DNA from: Streptomyces naganishii JCM 4654
GTDB taxonomy: Bacteria > Actinomycetota > Actinomycetes > Streptomycetales > Streptomycetaceae
NCBI RefSeq assembly: GCF_014650575.1
Contig: NZ_BMVF01000013.1
Span: forward strand, 62,001-126,000
Length of the DNA stretch: 64,000 nucleotides
Direction of reading: 5' to 3'
The notes below the pieces were generated by a model. It made no database searches. It saw only the letters and a program-made list of their open reading frames with translations, and had not been told where the DNA came from. Made by a program: the position numbers and the translations under genes. Positions 16,818 to 25,877 of this stretch are shown here, in pieces. Each line of letters begins with the position of its first letter. The stretch's first letter is position 1.

Positions 16818-17504
16818 ATGCAGAACCTGATCCAAGTCGCGGGAATCATCGACCAGGCCGAAGCGGACATGATCGTCGAGGAGGGAGCGGACTGGCTCGG
16901 CTTCGCGCTGCGGCTGCCCGCCAGGAACGAGGACATCTCCGAGGCGGACGCCGCCGCCATCATCAAGGCGCTCCAGCCCCGGAACAAGGGCGTCATCATC
17001 ACGTACCTGACCGACGCCGACGAGATCAGGGCCTTCTGCGCGGACATGGGCGTCGACGCCATCCAGCTGCACGGTGACATCGCCCCCGCCGAGCTGCGCC
17101 GGCTGCGGGCCATCGCCCCCGACCTCTTCCTGCTGAAGAGCCTGGTGGTGAAGGCGGACAACTTCGACGAGCTGAGGCGGACGGTCGACGGCGCCGCCGA
17201 GTACGTCGACACGTTCATCACCGACACCTTCAACCCGGCCACCGGAGCCAAGGGCGCGACCGGCCTGGTGCACGACTGGGACATCAGCGCCGAGCTGGTG
17301 CGGATCTCGCCCCGGCCGCTGATGCTGGCGGGCGGCCTGAACCCGCACAACGTCGCCGAGGCCATCGAGAAAGTCCGTCCGGCGGCCGTCGACGCGCACA
17401 CCGGCCTGGAGGACGCGTCCGGCCGTAAGGACCGGCTGAAGGTGCGCACCTTCGTCGCGGAGGCGCGCAAGGCGTTCGAGCGGATCGCCGGCGAGAGCAA
17501 GTAG
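16818..17504 (+). CDS. TrpF-like (phosphoribosylanthranilate isomerase family) barrel lacking the catalytic Cys
   Basis: 228-residue (beta/alpha)8 barrel of the PRAI family. Phosphate-binding end is kept: LMLAGGLNPHNVAEAIEKVR and AVDAHTGLED. The Asp region (FITDTFNPATGAKGATG) is present. The N-terminal strand that normally reads K-I-C-G-I reads QVAGIID, so the general-base cysteine is an Ala. True TrpF activity is therefore unlikely; it may act on another phosphoribosyl compound. In-cluster position next to UPRT and PRPP synthetase supports a phosphoribosyl substrate (inference). AAGGAAAGGGAG precedes the ATG. Confidence 0.8.
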   Translation: MQNLIQVAGIIDQAEADMIVEEGADWLGFALRLPARNEDISEADAAAIIKALQPRNKGVIITYLTDADEIRAFCADMGVDAIQLHGDIAPAELRRLRAIAPDLFLLKSLVVKADNFDELRRTVDGAAEYVDTFITDTFNPATGAKGATGLVHDWDISAELVRISPRPLMLAGGLNPHNVAEAIEKVRPAAVDAHTGLEDASGRKDRLKVRTFVAEARKAFERIAGESK

Positions 17505-17515
17505 GGGTGAGGGGA

Positions 17516-18187
17516 ATGGCCACCGAGGCAACTGCGCTTCAGGATGCTGTTCACCTCCTGCCGCAGACCAACCAGTTGCGTGCACTGCAGAGCATCATAC
17601 GGGACCGGCATGCCAAGCGGAAGGACTTCGTCCCCAACGCGGGCCGCATCATACGGCAGTTGATCGAGGCGGGCCTGGAGCTGCTGCCGTTCGAGCCGTA
17701 CGACGTGCAGACCCCGGTGGGCAGGACGTACCACGGGCTGCGGCTGACCGAGCAGATCTGCGGGGTCTCCGTCGTCCGCGCCGGCGACAGCATGGAGACG
17801 GAACTGCGCGCGATGATGCCGGAGATCCGGCTCGGCAAGATCCTCATCCAGCGCGACAAGGTGACCAAGCTGCCGCGGCTGTACTACTCCGCGCTGCCCT
17901 CGGACATCGCCCAGCGCCATGTGCTGCTGCTCGACCCGATGCTCGCCACCGGCGGCACCGCCCTCGCCGCGATCGATGTGCTGTGCGACCACGGCGTGCC
18001 CGAGGAGCACATCGTGTTCGTCAATCTGCTGTGCTCGCCCGAGGGCATCAGGGCCGTCCGTGAACGCCGCCCCGCCGTGCGGATGGTGACGTCGTCCATC
18101 GAGGAACGCCTGGACGAGAACGCCTTCATGCAGCCGGGCATCGGCGACTTCGGCGACCGGTACTTCGGCACGGACCTGCCGGCCTGA
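17516..18187 (+). CDS. Uracil phosphoribosyltransferase (UPRT)
   Basis: 223-residue type I phosphoribosyltransferase making UMP from uracil and PRPP. PRPP loop is LLLDPMLATGGTA (about residues 138-150) and the C-terminal uracil-binding block is PGIGDFGDRYFGTD. ATG 17516 is preferred over GTG 17507 because AGGGG lies at proper distance. In the minimycin cluster a UPRT protects the producer by raising UMP to compete with the toxic C-nucleotide; a similar self-resistance role is likely here, or the enzyme may salvage pathway bases. It lies 11 bases after the TrpF-like gene. Confidence 0.9.
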   Translation: MATEATALQDAVHLLPQTNQLRALQSIIRDRHAKRKDFVPNAGRIIRQLIEAGLELLPFEPYDVQTPVGRTYHGLRLTEQICGVSVVRAGDSMETELRAMMPEIRLGKILIQRDKVTKLPRLYYSALPSDIAQRHVLLLDPMLATGGTALAAIDVLCDHGVPEEHIVFVNLLCSPEGIRAVRERRPAVRMVTSSIEERLDENAFMQPGIGDFGDRYFGTDLPA

Positions 18188-18262
18188 GCCCCCGCCGGGC
18201 GGGCCTGCCCCGGCCCTGTGCGCCTCACTCCCGTTCGCCTCACCCAAGGAGGACACCGAACC

Positions 18263-18937
18263 ATGACCACCGCGGGCGCCGACGGCGTCACCAAAGTCGC
18301 CGTCATCTACTACTCCGGAACCGGCAACGTCCACAGGCTCGCCACGGCCGCGGCCGAGGCGGCGGAGAAGGCCGGCGCGCAGACCCGCCTGCGCCGGGTG
18401 CCCGAGTACGTCGACGAGTCCCTGTGGCCCGAGTTCGACGAATGGACCCGGGCCTGGGCGGAGAACGCCGAAGCCACCAAGGACATACCGGCCGCCGCCG
18501 TCGACGACCTCGACTGGGCGGACGCCATCCTGCTGGGCGGCCCTGGCCGCTTCGGCCTCATCCCCGCCCCGCTCAAGCACTTCATCGACCAGGCGTGGCC
18601 GCTGAACGCACGCCGCGGACTGGCCGGCAAGGTCATGTCGTCGTTCACCTCGACCGGCGCGCCGCACGGCGGCCAGGAGAGCGTGATCCTCTCGCTGAAC
18701 AACGTCTTCTACCACTGGGGCGGGATCATCGTGCCGCCGGGCGTGACCGACGACATCGTGATGGCGCCGAGCAACGGCAACCCCTACGGGGTCAGCTCGG
18801 TCTCCGGCCGGCAGGCCGTCCCCGGGCGGCTCGCCGAGAACGTCACCGACGACAACCTCGCCGCCATCGGCTACCAGACCCAGCGGGTCACCGAGATCGC
18901 CACAGCACTGCGGCGCGGGTTCGCAGCCGGCATATAG
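18263..18937 (+). CDS. Flavodoxin-like NAD(P)H:quinone oxidoreductase (WrbA type)
   Basis: 224-residue flavodoxin-fold protein. The FMN phosphate loop YYSGTGNVHRLA is at residues 15-26, with ILLGGPGRFGLIPAPLKHFI and SSFTSTGAPHGGQESVILSL as in WrbA quinone reductases. It probably carries out a two-electron reduction of a quinone-like or azaquinone intermediate, or protects from its redox cycling. AAGGAGG precedes ATG 18263. Such a gene next to an indigoidine-synthetase-like NRPS makes sense, since that chemistry gives redox-active diaminopyridones. Confidence 0.87.
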   Translation: MTTAGADGVTKVAVIYYSGTGNVHRLATAAAEAAEKAGAQTRLRRVPEYVDESLWPEFDEWTRAWAENAEATKDIPAAAVDDLDWADAILLGGPGRFGLIPAPLKHFIDQAWPLNARRGLAGKVMSSFTSTGAPHGGQESVILSLNNVFYHWGGIIVPPGVTDDIVMAPSNGNPYGVSSVSGRQAVPGRLAENVTDDNLAAIGYQTQRVTEIATALRRGFAAGI

Positions 18938-19002
18938 GGATGCCCACGGCTGCGCCGTTCCCGCGCGAACGGCCCGATGCCACTCATCCAATGGGGGACC
19001 GA

Positions 19003-22000
19003 ATGATGCCAGACAACGGATCCAGTCCGGAGCCTTCCGACGAGACGACGCTTCCGGATCTGCTCCGCGCGCAAGCGGCGCGCCGGCCCGACGACACGGC
19101 CGTCGTGTACGGCGAGGACCACCTCTCCTACCGTCAGCTCCTGCGCCGCAGCGACCAGTTGGCGGGCTGTCTGCACCGGCTGGGAGTGCGTGCCGACGAC
19201 CGGGTCGGCCTGTTCGTGGAACCGTCGCTGGATCTGATGACCGGCGCCTGGGGAATCCTTTCCGCGGGCGGCGCCTATCTGCCGCTGTCGCCCGAGTACC
19301 CCGAGGAGCGCCTGCGCTACATGATCGAGGACTCCGCCACCGGCGTCATCCTGACGCAGGCGGACCTCGTGGACCGGCTTACCGCGCTGGCGCCCGAGGG
19401 CACGACGATCATCACGCCGGACGACGCCGAGGGCTTGGGCCCGGCACCCGTCCGGCCGGCCGCGGAGAACCTGGCGTACGTCATCTACACCTCCGGCAGC
19501 ACCGGCCGGCCCAAGGGCGTGATGATCGAGCACCGCAGCATCGTCAGCCAGATGCGCTGGCTCGCCGCCGCCCACGGGCTCGGCGCGCGCACGCGGGTGC
19601 TGCAGAAGACGCCCATGAGTTTCGACGCGGCGCAGTGGGAGATCCTCGCGCCGGCCTGCGGCGCCCTCGTGGTGATCGGCGGCCCCGGCATCCACCGGGA
19701 CGCCGAGCGGCTGATCCACACCGTCAAGGAGCACGGCGTCACCACGCTCCAGTGCGTGCCGACGCTGCTCCAGGCGCTGCTGGACATCTGCGATCTGCCC
19801 GGCTGCGACTCGCTGCGGCAGATCTTCACCGGCGGCGAGGCGCTGACCAGGACGCTCGCCCAGGAGTGTCTGGACGCCCTGCCGGGGTGCGAGCTGGTCA
19901 ACCTGTACGGGCCGACCGAGTGCACCATCAACTCGTCGGCGTTCACCGTCGACCGGGACGGCGTCGGCGAGGGGCCGAACTCCGTCTCCATCGGCGCCCC
20001 CGTGGACGGCACGACGTACCGCATCCTGGACGACAAGCGGTCCGAGGTGGCCGTCGGCGAGGTCGGCGAGCTGTACATCGGCGGTGTCCAGCTGGCGCGC
20101 GGCTATCTGCACCGGCCGGAGCTGACCGCGGAGCGGTTCGTGCCGAATCCTTTCGGCCCGGGCCGGCTGTTCCGCACCGGCGACCTGGCCTACTGGAACG
20201 CCGACGGCACGGTCCAGTTCGTCGGCCGGGCGGACAACCAGGTGAAGCTGCGCGGCTTCCGCGTCGAGCTGGACGAGATCAAGCTGGCGATCGAGACCCA
20301 CCACTGGGTCAAGCACGCCGCGGTGATCGTCAAGGAGGACCGGCGGACCGGCTTCCAGAACCTGATCGCCTGCGTGGAGCTGAACCCCAGGGAAGCGGCC
20401 CTGATGGACCAGGGCAACCACGGCGCGCACCACCAGTCCAAGGAGAGCAAGCTCCAGGTCAAGGCGCAGCTGTCGAACTCCGGTGTGCGCGACGCGGACG
20501 AGACGGCCGGCAAGTGGTCGGTCGACCTGCCGGGCCACACGGCCACGAGGGCGCAGCGGCGGCAGGCGTTCGCCCGCAAGACCTACCGCTTCTACGAGGG
20601 CGGGGAGGTGACGAAGGACGACATCCTGCGGCTGCTCGGCCGGCGGATCCCCGGGGGACGGCCGCGTGCCCTGTCCGACCTCGGGTGGGAGCAGTTCGGG
20701 GAGATCCTGCGGTACTTCGGCCAGCACCTGAGCGAGGAGCGGCTGCTGCCCAAGTACGGCTACGCCTCCCCCGGTTCGCTCTACGCCACCCAGCTGTACC
20801 TGGACCTCGCGGGCATCGCCGACCTGCCTGCGGGCATCTACTATTACCACCCGGTCGAGCACCGGCTGGTGCTGATCACCGAGACGGCGGGCGGACCCGG
20901 GCCGCGTGTCGCGCTGCACTTCCTGGGCCGCAGGCGGGCCATCGAGCCGGTCTACCAGAACAACATCCGCGAGGTGCTGGAGATCGAGACCGGCCACATG
21001 GTGGGCCTGTTCGAGGAGATCCTCCCGGGGTACGGGCTGGACATCACGGCGCTGGAGTTCGCCCCGGGGACCAAGGACCTCCTGGAGGTCGCAGAGGAGG
21101 ACTACTACCTCGGCACGTTCGCCCTCGTCCCCTATCCCGGGCCGCGCGAGGAGGACACGGTCGACCTCTACGTCCAGGCCCACCCGGGCAAGGTCGCCGG
21201 GCTGCCCGCCGGCCAGTACGCCTACAGGGACGGCCGGTTGGAGCGGATCTCCTCCGAGCTGGTGCTGCGCAAGGAGGTCATCGCCATCAACCAGGCGGTG
21301 TACGACCGGGCGAGCCTCGGCATCTCGGTCATCAGCCGCGGCGGGCCCGGCTGGCGCCGGTACATCGACCTCGGCCGCACCCTCCAGCATCTGTCGATGA
21401 ACGACGCCGGCCTGGGCTTCATGTCGTCCGGGTACAGCTCCCGCACCGGGGACGACCTGCCGTCCGCCCGGAAGATCGACGCCGTGCTGCGCGGTCTCGG
21501 CCGGCCGACCGGGCCGTCGTACTTCTTCGTGGGCGGCCGGGTGAGCGAGGAGCAGCGGCGGCACGAGGGCATGCGCGAGGACGTCGTCCACATGCGCGGT
21601 CCGGCGGAGATGATCCGGGACGACCTGATCAACTTCCTGCCGGACTACATGATCCCGAACAAGGTCGTCATCCTCGACGAGCTGCCGGTCACCGCGAACG
21701 GCAAGATCGACGTGCGGGCGCTCGCCGCCTCCGACAAGACCGATGTGGGCAGCGACGAGCGGCCCTTCGTCGCCCCCCGCACCACCGCGGAACGCCGTAT
21801 CGCCCAGCTGTGGAAGAAGGCGATGAAGCGGGAGACGGTCTCGGTGCACGAGGACTTCTTCGCCTCCGGCGGCAACTCGCTCATCGCGGTCGGGCTCATC
21901 AACAGGATCAACCGGGAGCTGGGGGTGTCGCTTCCGCTCCAGGTGCTGTTCGAGTCCCCGACGATCGAGGCGCTGGCCCGGCGGGTGCAGGGCGGGAGTG

Positions 22001-23064
22001 GCGCCGAGCACTCCTCCCGGCTGGTCCCGCTGCGGCGCGAGGGCTCGGGCAAGCCGGTGTTCTGCTGGCCTGGCCTGGGCGGCTACACCATGAACCTGCG
22101 GCTGCTGGCCGAACGGACGGGCGACGACCGGCCGTTCTACGGGGTGCAGGCGTACGGGATCAACGCGGGCGAGGTGCCGTATCCGACGATCCGGCAGATG
22201 GCCGCCGACGACGTCCGGGCGATCCGGGAGGTGCAGCCGGAGGGCCCGTACACGCTGTGGGGGTACTCCTTCGGGGCGCGGGTCGCCTTCGAGACGGCGT
22301 ACCAGTTGGAGCAGTTGGGAGAGAAGGTCGAGCACGTGGTGCTGATCGCGCCCGGTTCGCCCAAGGTCCGCTCGGCGTGCGCGATGGAACGCAACGCCTC
22401 CTACGCCAACAAGGCCTACGTGCGGATCCTGTTCTCCGTGTTCGCCGGCACGGTGGACGGGCCGCTGGCGGACGAGTGCGTCGCCGTCGCCGAGGACGAC
22501 CGGACGTTCGCCGAGTTCATCAGCGCGCACTTCCCCGGGCTCGACGTCGACCTGGTGCTGCGGATCATCCAGGTGGTCGGGACGACCTTCGAGTTCAGCT
22601 ACACCTTCCGGGAGCTGACAGAGCGTCATATCAGCGCTCCCGTCACGATCTTCAAGGCCCAGGGCGACGACTACTCGTTCCTGGACGGGGTCAGCGGCTA
22701 CGCGCACACGCCGCCGGCCATGGTCGAGCTCCGGGCCGACCACTACTCGATCCTGAAAGATCCGGACGTCGAGGAGCTGGCCACGGCCATCCGCCGGCGT
22801 CTGGGACTCCAGAAGGAGACCATCATGCCGCACGTCAACATCAAGCACTTCCCGGTGGCGCTCAGCGACGAGCAGCACGTCCGGCTGGTCACGGCCGTGA
22901 CCGAGGCGGTGAGCGCCGCCTTCAGCTGCGACGAGGGCGTGGTGTCCATCGCCATCGAGCCGGTCGACAAGGAACGCTGGAACGAGCAGGTCTACATACC
23001 GGAGATAGTGAACCGGCGGCACATCCTCAGCAAGGTCCCGAACTACGGCCCGGACGCCGGCTGA
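19003..23064 (+). CDS. Indigoidine synthetase-like NRPS with C-terminal tautomerase (A-Ox-PCP-TE-Tau)
   Basis: 1353 residues. Adenylation domain: A3 YTSGSTGRPKG (about 160), A5 NLYGPTECT (about 302), A7 RTGDL (389), A8 GRADNQVKLRGFRVELDEI (407). An FMN oxidase insert (about 515-865, with LLPKYGYASPGSLYATQLYL) sits before A10 NGKIDVRAL (899). PCP Ser960 is in GGNSL; TE Ser1089 in GYSFGA, His1247 in DHYS. This is the BpsA/IndC layout, which cyclises and oxidises L-glutamine. From 22825 a 4-oxalocrotonate-tautomerase domain (MPHVNIKHF) is fused in frame, with its own internal Shine-Dalgarno. GGGGGA supports ATG 19003 (19006 also possible). Substrate glutamine is inferred. Confidence 0.93.
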   Translation: MMPDNGSSPEPSDETTLPDLLRAQAARRPDDTAVVYGEDHLSYRQLLRRSDQLAGCLHRLGVRADDRVGLFVEPSLDLMTGAWGILSAGGAYLPLSPEYPEERLRYMIEDSATGVILTQADLVDRLTALAPEGTTIITPDDAEGLGPAPVRPAAENLAYVIYTSGSTGRPKGVMIEHRSIVSQMRWLAAAHGLGARTRVLQKTPMSFDAAQWEILAPACGALVVIGGPGIHRDAERLIHTVKEHGVTTLQCVPTLLQALLDICDLPGCDSLRQIFTGGEALTRTLAQECLDALPGCELVNLYGPTECTINSSAFTVDRDGVGEGPNSVSIGAPVDGTTYRILDDKRSEVAVGEVGELYIGGVQLARGYLHRPELTAERFVPNPFGPGRLFRTGDLAYWNADGTVQFVGRADNQVKLRGFRVELDEIKLAIETHHWVKHAAVIVKEDRRTGFQNLIACVELNPREAALMDQGNHGAHHQSKESKLQVKAQLSNSGVRDADETAGKWSVDLPGHTATRAQRRQAFARKTYRFYEGGEVTKDDILRLLGRRIPGGRPRALSDLGWEQFGEILRYFGQHLSEERLLPKYGYASPGSLYATQLYLDLAGIADLPAGIYYYHPVEHRLVLITETAGGPGPRVALHFLGRRRAIEPVYQNNIREVLEIETGHMVGLFEEILPGYGLDITALEFAPGTKDLLEVAEEDYYLGTFALVPYPGPREEDTVDLYVQAHPGKVAGLPAGQYAYRDGRLERISSELVLRKEVIAINQAVYDRASLGISVISRGGPGWRRYIDLGRTLQHLSMNDAGLGFMSSGYSSRTGDDLPSARKIDAVLRGLGRPTGPSYFFVGGRVSEEQRRHEGMREDVVHMRGPAEMIRDDLINFLPDYMIPNKVVILDELPVTANGKIDVRALAASDKTDVGSDERPFVAPRTTAERRIAQLWKKAMKRETVSVHEDFFASGGNSLIAVGLINRINRELGVSLPLQVLFESPTIEALARRVQGGSGAEHSSRLVPLRREGSGKPVFCWPGLGGYTMNLRLLAERTGDDRPFYGVQAYGINAGEVPYPTIRQMAADDVRAIREVQPEGPYTLWGYSFGARVAFETAYQLEQLGEKVEHVVLIAPGSPKVRSACAMERNASYANKAYVRILFSVFAGTVDGPLADECVAVAEDDRTFAEFISAHFPGLDVDLVLRIIQVVGTTFEFSYTFRELTERHISAPVTIFKAQGDDYSFLDGVSGYAHTPPAMVELRADHYSILKDPDVEELATAIRRRLGLQKETIMPHVNIKHFPVALSDEQHVRLVTAVTEAVSAAFSCDEGVVSIAIEPVDKERWNEQVYIPEIVNRRHILSKVPNYGPDAG
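22813..22827 (+). promoter_or_regulatory. Internal ribosome-binding site and start for a free tautomerase
   Basis: AAGGAG (22813-22818) lies six bases before ATG 22825, inside the NRPS frame and exactly where the tautomerase domain begins (Met-Pro-His-Val). Translation from here to 23064 would give a separate 79-residue tautomerase with Pro at position 1 after Met removal, as the family's chemistry needs. Confidence 0.55.
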
Positions 23065-23068
23065 GACG

Positions 23069-24019
23069 ATGACGAACTCCCTCACACACCAGCCGGTTCC
23101 CGTCGTCTTCAGCGAAGAGGTGCGCGAAGCCCTGCACGAGGGCCGTCCCGTGGTGGCCCTGGAATCCAACGTGATCACCCATGGCCTGCCCTACCCGGAC
23201 AACGCCGCGACGGCCAGGAAGGTCGAGGAGGCGGTCCGCGCGGGCGGCGCCGTCCCGGCCACCGTCGCCGTGGAGGGCGGCCGAATCGTGGTCGGCATGA
23301 CCGACGCCGACATCGACCGCTTCGCCTCAACACCCGGCATCCCCAAGGTGAGCAGCAGGGACATGCCGGTGGTGCTGGCCCAGGGCGGCATGGGCGCGCT
23401 GACCGTCGCCTCCTCGCTGGTGGCGGCCGAGCTCGCGGGCATCCCGTTCTTCTCCTCGGCCGGCATCGGCGGCGTGCACCGGGGCGCGGAGCGGACCATG
23501 GACGTGTCCTCCGACCTGATCCAGTTCACCCGCTCCAAGGTCGCCGTGGTGTGCGCCGGCGCGAAGAAGATCCTCGACCTGGGGCTGACACTGGAGTACC
23601 TGGAGACCCAGTGCGTGCCGGTCGTGTCGTACCGCTCCGACGACTTCCCGGCCTTCTACTGCACCTCCAGCGGCTTTCGCAGCCCGCTGCGGCTCGACGA
23701 CGACGAGGTGATCGCCCGGTCGATCGAGCACCACTGGGCGCTGGGCAGCAACAGCTCCTTCCTGATCACCACGCCGGTGCGGCCGGGGGACGCGATCGAC
23801 GGCGACGAGGTCGACGCGGCCATCGAGGAGGCCATGCGCGCGGCCGAGCGGGACGGGGTGCGCGGGCAGGCCATCACCAAGTACCTGATGCGCGCGGTCG
23901 ACCGTGCCACGCAGGGCCGCTCCGCCAGGGCCAACATGGCCGTGCTGGTCAGCACGGCCGAGGTCGGCGGCCGGCTCGCCGCGGCGCACGCCGCCTACCG
24001 GAAGGGTCTGCGGGGCTGA
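23069..24019 (+). CDS. Pseudouridine-5'-phosphate glycosidase family C-glycosynthase (PsuG/IndA-like)
   Basis: 316 residues. The fold joins or splits ribose 5-phosphate and a heterocycle through a C-C bond. All residues known from E. coli PsuG are found at nearly the same numbers: Glu32 (VALESNVITHG), Lys93, His137 (GGVHRG), Asp149, the Schiff-base Lys166 (VCAGAK) and Asn289 (ARANMAV). The homologues SdmA (showdomycin) and the PsuG-type part of minimycin/oxazinomycin enzymes make C-glycosides. Four bases separate it from the NRPS stop, so coupling is tight. I infer that it attaches the NRPS-derived heterocycle to ribose 5-phosphate. Confidence 0.92.
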   Translation: MTNSLTHQPVPVVFSEEVREALHEGRPVVALESNVITHGLPYPDNAATARKVEEAVRAGGAVPATVAVEGGRIVVGMTDADIDRFASTPGIPKVSSRDMPVVLAQGGMGALTVASSLVAAELAGIPFFSSAGIGGVHRGAERTMDVSSDLIQFTRSKVAVVCAGAKKILDLGLTLEYLETQCVPVVSYRSDDFPAFYCTSSGFRSPLRLDDDEVIARSIEHHWALGSNSSFLITTPVRPGDAIDGDEVDAAIEEAMRAAERDGVRGQAITKYLMRAVDRATQGRSARANMAVLVSTAEVGGRLAAAHAAYRKGLRG

Positions 24020-24981
24020 TGGGCGCCGAGAAGGTGATGCTGTTCGCCGGGCGCAGCCACCCCGAGCTGGCGGAGGAGGTGGCCAAGCACGTCGACGTGC
24101 CGCTGACCCCTCAGTCGACGTACGACTTCGCCAACGGGGAGATCTTCGTCCGCTTCGAGGAGTCGGTGCGCGGCAGCGACGCGTTCGTCCTGCAGAGCCA
24201 CTGCGCCCCCATCAACACCTGGATCATGGAGCAGCTGATCACGGTGGACGCGCTCAAGCGCGCGAGCGCCCGGCGGATCACCGCGGTCATGCCGTTCTAC
24301 GGCTACTCCCGGCAGGACAAGAAGCACCGCGGCCGCGAGCCGATCTCGGCCCGGCTGGTGGCCGACCTGCTCAAGGCCGCGGGCGCGGACCGGATCATGA
24401 CCGTCGATCTGCACACCGCCCAGATCCAGGGCTTCTTCGACGGCCCGGTCGACCATCTACTCGCCCAGAGCCTGCTGGCGTCCTACGTCGGCGACACCTA
24501 CGGGGACGCGCCCGTCACCGTGGTGTCGCCGGACGCCGGCCGGACCCGGCTGGCCGAGAAGTGGGCCGACCACCTGGGCGGCCGGCCGATCGCGTTCGTG
24601 CACAAGACCCGTGACCCGGACCGGCCCAACGAGGCCGTGGCCAAGCGGGTCGTCGGCTCGGTGCGCGGCCGGCTGTGCGTCCTCATCGACGACATGATCG
24701 ACACCGGCGGCACGATCGCCAACGCCACCCGGGTGCTGCTGGACGAGGGCGCCGCCGATGTCGTCATCGCCGCCACGCACGGCATCCTGTCCGACCCGGC
24801 CGTCGAGCGGCTGTCGGGCTGCGGGGCGCGTGAGGTGATCGTCACCGACACCCTGCCCATCCCGGAGGCGAAGCGCTTCCCGGCCCTGACCGTGCTGTCC
24901 ATCGCCCCGCTGCTGGCGCGGGCGATCCGCGAGGTCTGCGAGGACGGCTCGGTGACGAGCCTCTTCGACGGACACGCCTGA
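24019..24981 (+). CDS. Ribose-phosphate pyrophosphokinase (PRPP synthetase)
   Basis: 320 residues, class I PRPP synthetase: ATP site FANGEIFVRFEESVRGSDAF, substrate loop with YGYSRQDKKHRGREPIS, DLHTAQIQGFF, and PRPP loop VLIDDMIDTGGTIANA. Makes PRPP from ribose 5-phosphate and ATP. Start ATG overlaps the PsuG stop (TGATG). As a duplicate of the housekeeping gene inside a cluster it should feed the UPRT and perhaps the TrpF-like enzyme; PsuG itself uses ribose 5-phosphate. Confidence 0.92.
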   Translation: MGAEKVMLFAGRSHPELAEEVAKHVDVPLTPQSTYDFANGEIFVRFEESVRGSDAFVLQSHCAPINTWIMEQLITVDALKRASARRITAVMPFYGYSRQDKKHRGREPISARLVADLLKAAGADRIMTVDLHTAQIQGFFDGPVDHLLAQSLLASYVGDTYGDAPVTVVSPDAGRTRLAEKWADHLGGRPIAFVHKTRDPDRPNEAVAKRVVGSVRGRLCVLIDDMIDTGGTIANATRVLLDEGAADVVIAATHGILSDPAVERLSGCGAREVIVTDTLPIPEAKRFPALTVLSIAPLLARAIREVCEDGSVTSLFDGHA

Positions 24982-25037
24982 CCGCCGACGTAACTGACGA
25001 ACCCTCAGAAAATGCCGATCGAAAGGCCCTTCACGTC

Positions 25038-25760
25038 ATGACCTCCACCCAGCACACCGCCACCACCGGCACCGTCGACGGCTACCGCCCGCTGATCCCC
25101 GAGGAGCAGGTCGAGACCGTCCTGGAGCTGCGCGAGATCCTTTCCGGCGGCGCCCCGCAGGAGGGCGCGCAGACCGTGCCGTTCCTGGGGCTGAAGCTGA
25201 CCGTCCCGTCGACGGTCATGACCCCGTGCCCGGTCTCCCCGATCCTCGGCGGAGCGATCTTCGCCGAGGTGGAGGAGGGCGACCGCGTCCTCGACATGGG
25301 CACCGGCAGCGGGTCCCTCGCGATCACCGCGGCCGCCAAGGCGTCCTCGGTCCTCGCCGTCGACATCAACCCGGACGCCGTGGAGGCGGTGCTCGCCAAC
25401 GCCGCCCGCAACGGCGTGGCCGACAAGGTCGAGGCCCGCGTCAGCGATGTCTTCAGCGCGGTCGAGGGCACCTTCGACCTGATCATCTTCAACCCGCCGT
25501 TCCAGTGGTTCGCCGCCCGTGACGTGGCCGACTCCGCCACCACGGACGAGGGCTACGGCGCGCTGACGCGGTATTTCCAGCAGGCGCGCCAGTACCTCGC
25601 GGAGAACGGCCGCATGATGATCTTCTTCAGCACGATGGGCGACGTGCGGTACCTCCAGAAGCTCATCGAGGAGTCCGGTTTCCGGCACGAGGTCGTCTTC
25701 CGTACCACCCGTCCGGTCGCCGACGTGCCGGTGGAGTTCTCCTGCCACCGCCTGTCGTGA
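25038..25760 (+). CDS. SAM-dependent methyltransferase (PrmC/RsmC-like)
   Basis: 240-residue class I methyltransferase: motif I VLDMGTGSGSLAI (about 84-96), acidic loop VLAVDIN, and the NPPF motif (IIFNPPFQWF), typical of N-methyltransferases acting on planar nitrogens of bases or glutamine. C-terminal strands end VEFSCHRLS. GAAAGG precedes ATG 25038. Followed by a strong terminator and then by metK, adenosine-kinase-like and metF genes, so methylation is likely part of the pathway. Confidence 0.83.
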   Translation: MTSTQHTATTGTVDGYRPLIPEEQVETVLELREILSGGAPQEGAQTVPFLGLKLTVPSTVMTPCPVSPILGGAIFAEVEEGDRVLDMGTGSGSLAITAAAKASSVLAVDINPDAVEAVLANAARNGVADKVEARVSDVFSAVEGTFDLIIFNPPFQWFAARDVADSATTDEGYGALTRYFQQARQYLAENGRMMIFFSTMGDVRYLQKLIEESGFRHEVVFRTTRPVADVPVEFSCHRLS

Positions 25761-25775
25761 GCGCCGGCTGAGCAC

Positions 25776-25820
25776 GGTGGAGGCCTCGCGCGCCCGCGAC
25801 CGGCGCCGAGGCCTCCACCG
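25776..25820. terminator. Strong hairpin between methyltransferase and metK
   Basis: CGGTGGAGGCCTCG and CGAGGCCTCCACCG form a perfect 14-bp stem with a 17-base loop. It may separate the core biosynthetic transcript from the methyl-supply genes or reduce their expression. Confidence 0.75.
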
Positions 25821-25877
25821 GGACCGCAGGACACCGCACACCCCCGCCGTCACCCGCCGATCAGGAGGAAGAAGCCC

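Noticed and set aside
18871..23178. Very long open frame antisense to the NRPS and PsuG genes
   Set aside because: It is the usual GC-bias shadow; the + strand frame has clear NRPS domains and the antisense protein is His/Arg/Asp-rich without motifs.
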